From positions 1-30,644 of the forward strand of contig JAEUHU010000429.1 in the NCBI GenBank assembly GCA_016793305.1: DNA of 30,644 bases. The letters are read 5' to 3'. Of the stretch, positions 24,860-30,644 are shown in pieces; within the stretch, counting starts at the first letter, position 1, and each line of letters begins with the position of its first letter. The notes beneath the pieces are model-generated. The model saw only the letters and a list, made by a program, of their open reading frames with translations. It was not told the DNA's origin and ran no database searches. Origin of the DNA: Planctomycetota bacterium. GTDB taxonomy: Bacteria; Planctomycetota; UBA1135; UBA2386. The translations under genes were made by a program, and so were the position numbers.

Positions 24860-24865
24860 TATCGT
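24860..24865 (+). promoter_or_regulatory. TANNNT -10-like element before the third sulfatase gene
   Basis: TATCGT ends 6 nt before ATG 24872. The mirror arrangement with 24751-24756 gives the divergent pair equal spacing. Confidence 0.45.
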
Positions 24866-24871
24866 CCCGAG

Positions 24872-26905
24872 ATGCACCGCCTGCTGCTGCTCGGCCCCCT
24901 GCTCGCCATCTCCAGCATGGCCGTGGCCCAGCAGTCGCTCGCCGGGTCGCGTCCGAACATCCTGTTCGTGTTCTCCGACGACCACGCCTGCCAGGCGATC
25001 TCCGCGTATGGCTCGCGCCTCAACCAGACGCCGAACCTCGACCGCATCGCCAGTACCGGGGCGTTGTTCACCGCCAACTTCTGCGGCAACGCGATCTGCG
25101 GTCCGTCTCGTGCTTCGATCCTGGCCGGGCTGCACAGCCACCAGAACGGCTTCTGCCGCAACGGCAACGTGTTCGACGGCAACCAGACGACCTTCCCGAA
25201 GCTGCTGCAACAGGTCGGCTACCAGACCGCGATCGTCGGCAAGTGGCACCTCGAGTCGACGCCCACCGGCTTCGACCACTGGATGGTGCTGCCCGACCAG
25301 GGCCAGTACTACAACCCCGACTTCCTGACCGACGACGGGCGCGTGCGCCTCGCCGGCCACGTCACCGACGTCACCACCGAGCTGGCCCTGCAGTGGCTGG
25401 AGGCGTGCGACCCGAAGCGGCCGTTCCTGCTGATGTGCCAGCACAAGGCGCCGCATCGCAACTGGCTGCCGGCGCCGACGGAACTGGGGCTCTACCGCGA
25501 CGCCGACCTGCCCGAGCCGGCGACGCTGTTCGACGACCACCGCGGACGCATCGGCGCACGGGCGATCACCGAGATGGAGATCGCGCGGCACATGACGCTG
25601 CACTACGACCTGATGGTGCCGCCACCCGGCGGCGACCAGGATGCGCTGCAGGGCCTCGACCGCGCCTGGATCGCGCAACGCGAACGCATGGACGATGCCC
25701 AGCGCGCCGCGTGGGATGCGGCGTTCGCCGCGGAGGACGAGGCGTTCTGGCGCGAGAACCCGCAAGGCAAGGAACGCGTGCGCTGGTTCTACCAGCGCTA
25801 CCTGAAGAACTACCTGCGCTGCACAGCCGGCGTCGATCGCAGCGTCGGCACGCTGCTCGACTGGCTCGACGCGCATCCCGACGTGAAGGCCAACACGCTG
25901 GTGGTCTACGCCAGCGACCAGGGCTTCTTCCTCGGCGAGCACGGCTTCTACGACAAGCGTTGGATGGACGAAGAGTGCCTGCGCATGCCGCTGCTGATCA
26001 GCTGGCCCGGCCACGTCGAGGCCGGCCGACAGATCGCACAGCTGACGCAGAACATCGACTTCGCGCCGACCTTCCTCGATCTCGCGGGAGCACCGATCCC
26101 GGCCGGCATGCACGGCACGAGCCTCGTGCCGCTGCTCGAGGGCAAGCAGGTCGCGTGGCGCGACGCGATCTACTACCACTACTACGAGTCGCAGGCGACG
26201 CACATGGTGCCGGCGATGTACGGCGTGCGCACGGAACGCCACAAGCTGATCCGCTACTACGAACCGCAGTGGAACGGCTACGAACTGTTCGACCTCGTGG
26301 CAGATCCCGACGAGCTGCGCAACCTCGCCGACGACCCGGCCCACGCAACGGTTCGCAAGGAGCTGGAGAAGCGGCTGGTGCAGCTGCGCGCGCATTACGG
26401 CGACGACACCGGCGAGCTGGCGGGCGACACGTTCCCGATCTCGGCCGGCGTGACGCGCGTTCGTCGAGACGGGAATGGCCACGGCGTCTGGGCGAACGCG
26501 CAGGAAGGCTACCTGCTGCGCGAACGCGCACACTCCGGCACCGTGACGTTCACGACGACGCTGCGTTCGCTGGCGGCGCGGCCGCTGCGCAACGGCTTCG
26601 TCGTCCTCGCCGGCGAGGCCCCGCGCGGTCCGCACGTGCGCGCCGGGATCGAGTTCGGTGCGCGCAAGCTGGTGCTCCTCGGGCTCGCCACCACGCCTGC
26701 TCCTCGGGAGACCGCGATCGAGTGGGACGGCAAGAGTGCGGTCGAGCTGCGGGTGACGGTCGACCTCGACGCGCACACGATCGTCGCCGAGGCCGCCGGG
26801 AGTCGCGTCGAAGGGGCGCTGCCGGCCGCATGGACCAAGCTCACTGCGGCAGGGTTCGGCGGCAGCAACACGGAGACGTGGTTCGGCGACCTGCACACGC
26901 GATGA
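24872..26905 (+). CDS. Secreted sulfatase with a C-terminal beta-rich extension
   Basis: ATG 24872 gives 677 residues, about 150-200 more than its neighbours. The signal peptide ends S-M-A-V-A before Gln20. R-P-N-I-L-F-V-F-S-D-D-H-A opens the sulfatase fold (Asp36/Asp37), the formylglycine site is C-G-P-S-R (Cys76 to Arg80), and G-K-W-H-L-E and Y-A-S-D-Q-G-F-F-L-G-E-H-G-F-Y-D-K follow, as in choline-sulfatase/iduronate-sulfatase-like family S1 members. The sulfatase part ends near residue 510. The rest (about 515-677) is beta-rich and ends with N-T-E-T-W-F-G-D-L, like a concanavalin-type jelly roll that might bind glycan. It would act in the periplasm or at the surface. The substrate is unknown. 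Confidence 0.93.
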   Translation: MHRLLLLGPLLAISSMAVAQQSLAGSRPNILFVFSDDHACQAISAYGSRLNQTPNLDRIASTGALFTANFCGNAICGPSRASILAGLHSHQNGFCRNGNVFDGNQTTFPKLLQQVGYQTAIVGKWHLESTPTGFDHWMVLPDQGQYYNPDFLTDDGRVRLAGHVTDVTTELALQWLEACDPKRPFLLMCQHKAPHRNWLPAPTELGLYRDADLPEPATLFDDHRGRIGARAITEMEIARHMTLHYDLMVPPPGGDQDALQGLDRAWIAQRERMDDAQRAAWDAAFAAEDEAFWRENPQGKERVRWFYQRYLKNYLRCTAGVDRSVGTLLDWLDAHPDVKANTLVVYASDQGFFLGEHGFYDKRWMDEECLRMPLLISWPGHVEAGRQIAQLTQNIDFAPTFLDLAGAPIPAGMHGTSLVPLLEGKQVAWRDAIYYHYYESQATHMVPAMYGVRTERHKLIRYYEPQWNGYELFDLVADPDELRNLADDPAHATVRKELEKRLVQLRAHYGDDTGELAGDTFPISAGVTRVRRDGNGHGVWANAQEGYLLRERAHSGTVTFTTTLRSLAARPLRNGFVVLAGEAPRGPHVRAGIEFGARKLVLLGLATTPAPRETAIEWDGKSAVELRVTVDLDAHTIVAEAAGSRVEGALPAAWTKLTAAGFGGSNTETWFGDLHTR

Positions 26906-27004
26906 GCCCGCCGCAAGGCTCACCCCGAGGTTCCCCGCTGCCTGCCCAGCCCGCGAGCGCGTGCTCCCGCCACCGCAACCGAGTTCGCGCCGCGACTCCC
27001 GGCC

Positions 27005-27892
27005 TCACGGATCGACCCGATCGGCCGCCGCGAGGTCGGCGACGATGCGGTCGGCGAGCCGGCGGAATTCGGTGTTCTCCGGATACAGCGCCGCCAGTTG
27101 CTCGAGCCCGACGACGCCGTACTGCGCCAGCAGGCCGTTCAGGTTGACGACCACCGACTGGGCGAGATCGCCCACCGTCATCCGCTGGGCGAGCGTGGCG
27201 TGGAACACGCGCGCCCCGAGCCAGCACTTCGGTCGCCAGTCGCGCGCGATGCCCAGGCGCAGCCGATGGCCGAGCAACAGACTGTCGTCCTCGTAGCCCT
27301 GTTTGCCGCGCAGGAACCTCGTGTCGTAGCCGCCGATCGCGCGCAGCGCGTCACTGCGGTGCAGCACCGGATGCACGAAGGCCTGCACGCTGCGCGGCTC
27401 ACGCCACTGCCCGAGCGCCACCACGATGGACGCGCGCTGCTCCCACCACGAGGTGGCGAGCGCAGCGACGCGCCGTCCGTCGGGCGCGAGTTCGCCGTTC
27501 GCCATCAGGATGCCCGGCGCCACCAGCGGTTCGTCGGGGTGTGCATCGAGGAAGGCCGCCAGCTCCACCGCCCAGCCGGGCGGGAACAGCATGTCGAGGT
27601 GGATCTCGCTCAGGTACTGCGGCGGCTCGTGCTGCCACAGCCACTGGAAGCAGGCGCTGCGGCCGGCGGCGATGCCGACGTTCTGGCCGCTGCCCACGAC
27701 GACCACGTCGAGTTCGAAGGCCCGCAGCCAGGCCTGCAGATCCGGCGTCGAGAGGAATCCCTGGTTGCAGACGACGAGCCGGGCGCCGGGTTCGGCGGCC
27801 GCCAGCGACGCGAGGCACGCGTGCGCCATCGGCAGGTCGTGCGGGCCACGCAGCAGCAGCGGCAACGTGTGGGCGATGCGACGGGAGTTCAT
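27005..27892 (-). CDS. Glycosyltransferase, family 2-like (GT-A fold)
   Basis: ATG 27892 gives 295 residues. The early part has L-V-V-C-N-Q-G and then V-V-V-V-G-S-G-Q-N-V-G-I-A-A-G-R-S (63-79), like the nucleotide-binding N-x-G-x-A-x-x-x-N of family 2. The acidic residue after a beta strand is in S-E-I-H-L-D-M-L-F-P-P-G-W (Asp100), standing where the D-x-D motif is expected. The C-terminal G-G-Y-D-T-R-F-L and G-Y-E-D-D-S-L-L (Glu201-Asp203) match the catalytic E-D-D of GT2 enzymes. It would move a sugar to a glycan, lipid or protein at the cytoplasmic face. There is no membrane helix. It is convergent with the third sulfatase and downstream of the HEAT gene by 301 bp. Confidence 0.8.
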   Translation of the reverse strand: MNSRRIAHTLPLLLRGPHDLPMAHACLASLAAAEPGARLVVCNQGFLSTPDLQAWLRAFELDVVVVGSGQNVGIAAGRSACFQWLWQHEPPQYLSEIHLDMLFPPGWAVELAAFLDAHPDEPLVAPGILMANGELAPDGRRVAALATSWWEQRASIVVALGQWREPRSVQAFVHPVLHRSDALRAIGGYDTRFLRGKQGYEDDSLLLGHRLRLGIARDWRPKCWLGARVFHATLAQRMTVGDLAQSVVVNLNGLLAQYGVVGLEQLAALYPENTEFRRLADRIVADLAAADRVDP

Positions 27893-28193
27893 GCAGCATG
27901 GGCTCCGACACATGGAGGCCAGCGATCCGGTCGCGGGACCGGAGTGCTCGGCGACGAACCAGCTCCGACTCGGCGCGAGACAGTAGCAGGCGGGCGAGTC
28001 CCGTGCGCGCCGTCCGCACACCGCGATGCTCGGCGAGCTGCCCGCACCCGCCGCCGAGAGCGTGGGCACGGCCGGAGCGAAGTTCGACTTCGGCTCCAAC
28101 GCGGTCGCCGTGACGGTCGACGGCGTGCGCAATGGAAGGAAACGACGCGCCAACCCCGGTCCACGCGGCAGGGCCGACGCGACGACACACCGA
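27893..28193. other. 301-bp intergenic region with one perfect hairpin
   Basis: It holds a 7-bp inverted repeat with a 4-nt loop (TCCGGTC-GCGG-GACCGGA, 27926-27943), 33 nt upstream of the glycosyltransferase start. No T-run follows on either strand. A + strand frame from 28026 is open here but runs on opposite the HEAT gene, so it is not called. I see no RNA gene. Confidence 0.45.
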
Positions 28194-29612
28194 TCAGCTG
28201 CGTCGCTGCACCTGCTCAGAGACGCCCGGATCGACGCGATACTGGGCACGCGCGAGCCACAGCAGCGCCCGCTCGAACTGCTCGATTGCCTCGATCTGTT
28301 CGTCGGAGAAGCGACGGTACAGTCCTCCGCGGGCATCGATCAGCAGGGCCAGGTCCGCGGCGGTGGCGGCGGCGAGCAGATGCCGTGCTTGCACCCATTC
28401 GAACGGCTCTGGAACGCGCCCAAGCTCGGCCGTTGCCGTGCAAAGCTCGCGCAGTTCGCCGCGGGTCAGCTGACGATCGCCCTGCGGCACGCGCAGTTGT
28501 TCGCCTTGGCGAAGGCGCAGCTGCGTGATCCGCAGCCGACGCTCTTCGACCGGGAGCTTCTCGTAGCTCTCCGCTGCGTCCAGATCGCCGAACAGCAAGC
28601 TCACGCGGTAGACGATCTCGTCGTGATGCTCTTGCTCTGGACCATCGTAGGTCCTGCACCAGGCCAGGACCGCGTCGAGGCCCTCGCACGTGGGCAGTGC
28701 AACCAGCGCCCGCAGGGCCGTCATTCGCACCCGCTCGTCGGCGTCCTTCAGCCGCTCGAGTACGTGCGGCACCGCCCGCAGGTCGCCGAACGCCGCGACG
28801 GCGGAGAGGTGGGCTGTGGCGAGCTCCGCGTCCTCGGAGGCGAGCCCGGCGAACAGCCATTCCTGGTCGTCCGGATGTCCGAACCGACCGACCGAGCGCA
28901 GCGCCTCGAAGCGAACTGGACCATGGCCTTCGCGGGCCAGCGTGCGCAGCTGCGGCAACGCTGCTTCGTCATAGAAGCTGGCGAGCAGGTGGGCACACGA
29001 CGCCGCGGTGGTCGGATCCGGAGGTGCGGCCAACAGCTTCGACAGCGTCGGCGTGGCCGCAAGGCCGAGCGGCGCCCAGAGCATCAGATGCGTGGCCGGC
29101 CAGCCGATCGTCATCGCATGCTGAGCGAGGGTGTACTCCCCACGCTGGTCGCGCAGCAACGCCACCAGCAAGGGCAGCGCGCGCGGGTCCTTGCTCGTCA
29201 TCGCCTGTCCCGCGACCTGGAATGCATAGGAGTACTTCACCGAGAAGTCCGCGTCCGCCCACAGCGTGAGGATGTCGTCGACCCGGGCGAGCCCGCCGAT
29301 CCTCCACACGACCGCGCCAGCCCCGAGGCGAAAGCGGTCGTCACGTTCTCCGTTGGCGGCCAGCTGACGAGCTTCCGCCAGCAAGGCCTCCGCGCCGGCG
29401 TCCTTCGCGGCGATCAGGGTGTCCCACGCCTTCTGGATGCGCGGACCTCGTTCGGCCGCTTCCGCACCTTCGAGCTTCTGCGGCAGGTTCCGCATCTCGG
29501 CGATCGCCTTGGCAAGGTCGTCGCTCGGCGTGGGTTGGCCAGTCTGGATCGCTGCAACCGCGCCGCAAGACACGAACACCAGGCAGACGGCGAGGCGAAG
29601 TGGGATCGACAT
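28194..29612 (-). CDS. Secreted HEAT-repeat protein
   Basis: The 472-residue product begins with a signal peptide (MSIPLRLAVCLVFVSCGAVAA, cut about residue 21). Most of the rest is helical with HEAT/PBS-lyase-like repeats: A-L-P-L-L-V-A-L-L-R-D, A-A-L-P-Q-L-R-T-L-A-R-E-G-H-G-P-V-R-F-E-A-L-R-S-V-G-R-F-G, then D-L-R-A-V-P-H-V-L-E-R-L-K-D-A-D-E-R-V-R-M-T-A-L-R-A-L about residues 270-300. Such arrays form solenoids that bind other proteins or act as scaffolds. The C-terminal 120 residues are charged and helical. No catalytic motif is present. It is divergent from the aspartyl-protease gene (113 bp). Confidence 0.85.
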   Translation of the reverse strand: MSIPLRLAVCLVFVSCGAVAAIQTGQPTPSDDLAKAIAEMRNLPQKLEGAEAAERGPRIQKAWDTLIAAKDAGAEALLAEARQLAANGERDDRFRLGAGAVVWRIGGLARVDDILTLWADADFSVKYSYAFQVAGQAMTSKDPRALPLLVALLRDQRGEYTLAQHAMTIGWPATHLMLWAPLGLAATPTLSKLLAAPPDPTTAASCAHLLASFYDEAALPQLRTLAREGHGPVRFEALRSVGRFGHPDDQEWLFAGLASEDAELATAHLSAVAAFGDLRAVPHVLERLKDADERVRMTALRALVALPTCEGLDAVLAWCRTYDGPEQEHHDEIVYRVSLLFGDLDAAESYEKLPVEERRLRITQLRLRQGEQLRVPQGDRQLTRGELRELCTATAELGRVPEPFEWVQARHLLAAATAADLALLIDARGGLYRRFSDEQIEAIEQFERALLWLARAQYRVDPGVSEQVQRRS

Positions 29613-29725
29613 CGCTGGCCATTCTGCAGTCTGCCGACGCTCGTGTCGCTGCCGGGCCGGGCACTAGGGCGAGATCCCCGGGATGGCGGCTTCCACCCTG
29701 TGGGCCGCCGCGATCGAATCGACGC

Positions 29726-30644
29726 ATGCCGACGTTCCGCCCGTGGCCCGTGGCTTCGCTCCTGCTCGTCGCCTGTGCCTCGCCGCGGCCCTGGCGGCCG
29801 TTCGGCAGCGAGGTGGCGATGTCGACGCCGAACGCCCAGCTCGAGGCCCAGTGGGAACGGCACTTCGCGCTGGTGAACGTCCGCCTCGACGGCGGCCCCG
29901 CGCAGCGCTTCCTGCTCGACACGGGCGCGTCGGCGGTGGTGCTCGCGCAATCGGCCGTCGACGAGTTGCGGTTGCCGACGATGGCCCTCGATCCGGCGAA
30001 GGGCGGCTTCGTGCTCCAGGGTGCCGACGACAGCACCGCCCGGGTCCAGCGCATCGTGCCACTGCGATCGCTGCAGTGCGGGCCGCTGTCGATGCGCGAC
30101 GTCGACGCGCTGGTGCTCGACCTCTTGCCGCTGCAGCAGGTCTGCGGGCAACCGGTCGCCGGCGTGCTGCCAGCGACGATGTTCCGCGACTGCGTGCTGA
30201 CGATCGACTATCCGGCGCGCCGCGTCGAGGTCGCGAGCCAGGACGCGCTCGCACCGGCCGAACTCGGCAGCCGCGGCACGATGCCGCTGCTCCAGGGCGC
30301 CCTGCCGCACGTCGAGCTGGCGATCGGTGGCAGGGCGATGCCCGTGCTGATCGACTCGGGGAGCTCCGGCCCCCTCGCGATGCCGAAGAGCCTGCCGCTC
30401 GAGTACCAGGGGCCGCCGCGCGAGACCGGCAAGCACATGACGATCGGCGGGGTCCTGCCGTCGTTCCAGGCACGGCTCGCCCACGACGTCGACTGGGCCG
30501 GGCACGTGCTGCATACACCGATCGTCGACCTCCAGAACGAAGACAGCGCCGCGGTCGGCACCGCGGTGCTCGCGCAGTTCCGCATGGTGCTCGACCAGCC
30601 GCGGCAGCGGGTCACGTTCGCACGCAGCAGCCGCGAGCCGATCC
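29726..30644 (+). CDS. Aspartyl-protease-like lipoprotein with two D-(T/S)-G sites (3' end outside window)
   Basis: The frame from ATG 29726 stays open to the window edge, giving at least 306 residues. The start has a lipobox, L-L-V-A-C (Cys17), so the protein is probably anchored in a membrane. Two retropepsin/pepsin-type active-site motifs are present: L-L-D-T-G-A-S (Asp65) and L-I-D-S-G-S-S (Asp210), each in a beta-rich domain of about 140 residues. Single-domain bacterial retropepsin-like proteins pair as dimers; here both halves are in one chain, as in pepsins. If active it would cut peptides outside the cytoplasm; it could also be a non-catalytic PDZ-type relative. The end of the gene is not seen. 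It is divergent from the HEAT-repeat gene. Confidence 0.82.
   Translation, partial: MPTFRPWPVASLLLVACASPRPWRPFGSEVAMSTPNAQLEAQWERHFALVNVRLDGGPAQRFLLDTGASAVVLAQSAVDELRLPTMALDPAKGGFVLQGADDSTARVQRIVPLRSLQCGPLSMRDVDALVLDLLPLQQVCGQPVAGVLPATMFRDCVLTIDYPARRVEVASQDALAPAELGSRGTMPLLQGALPHVELAIGGRAMPVLIDSGSSGPLAMPKSLPLEYQGPPRETGKHMTIGGVLPSFQARLAHDVDWAGHVLHTPIVDLQNEDSAAVGTAVLAQFRMVLDQPRQRVTFARSSREPI

Noticed and set aside
20528..26905. Sulfatase block as a full polysaccharide utilisation locus
   Set aside because: No SusC/SusD pair, glycoside hydrolase or polysaccharide lyase is present in the window; only a sulfatase/maturase cluster is supported.
23122..27147. A 4-kb open frame on the plus strand
   Set aside because: Opposite the second sulfatase and out of frame with the third, both of which have complete active sites.
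1..30644. CRISPR array, tRNA or rRNA genes
   Set aside because: No regularly spaced repeats and no tRNA- or rRNA-like segments were recognised on either strand.

Overview
This is high-GC bacterial chromosome, most likely from the phylum Planctomycetota. The reasons are three Sec-exported sulfatases beside a formylglycine-generating enzyme, an ECF sigma factor fused through a membrane segment to carboxypeptidase-regulatory-like repeats, a secreted FG-GAP/VCBS protein with a C-terminal domain I associate with planctomycete surface proteins, and several secreted proteins of uncharacterised families. No rRNA, tRNA, CRISPR array or prophage was seen.

Layout. 1-2060: the 3' end of a cupin thiol-dioxygenase-like gene, then an IS110-family insertion sequence of the IS1111 type (about 282-1735) with 13-bp inverted repeats and a long, hairpin-rich 3' non-coding end that is a good candidate for a bridge RNA, then a small hydrophobic ORF that may be cut by the insertion. 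2081-6105: a secreted protein, a MoaD/ThiS-like protein lacking its Gly-Gly tail, a secreted-protein gene broken by an in-frame amber codon, and the VCBS propeller protein. 6233-8204: a zinc-ribbon/TPR-like protein and a carboxypeptidase-regulatory-like protein. 8269-10705: a divergent LysR regulator and MFS exporter pair sharing a 14-bp perfect inverted repeat. 10848-15572: a secreted DUF6263-like protein, an aminotransferase, a MOSC protein, a SAM methyltransferase and an unknown protein. 15619-20527: a serine carboxypeptidase divergent from the sigma-factor fusion. 20612-26905: the formylglycine-generating enzyme and three sulfatases. 27005-30644: a glycosyltransferase, a HEAT-repeat protein and the start of an aspartyl-protease lipoprotein that runs off the window.

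How it fits together. The sulfatase block looks like a small exported desulfation module: all three sulfatases carry Sec-type or lipoprotein signals and a Cys-x-(Pro/Ala)-x-Arg site, and the maturase that would oxidise that cysteine is encoded next to them and also carries a signal peptide. The membrane-anchored sigma factor lies just upstream of the maturase in the same direction and could sense surface events, but no link is shown. Two window-wide patterns stand out. Seven genes have a TANNNT hexamer 6-9 nt before the start codon with little sign of Shine-Dalgarno sequences, which suggests leaderless transcripts. Eight non-lipoprotein signal peptides all end in Ala followed by Gln. I see no large new defence or mobile system; the most substantial candidates are the bridge-RNA element, the sigma-factor fusion, the exported maturase and the leaderless start pattern.
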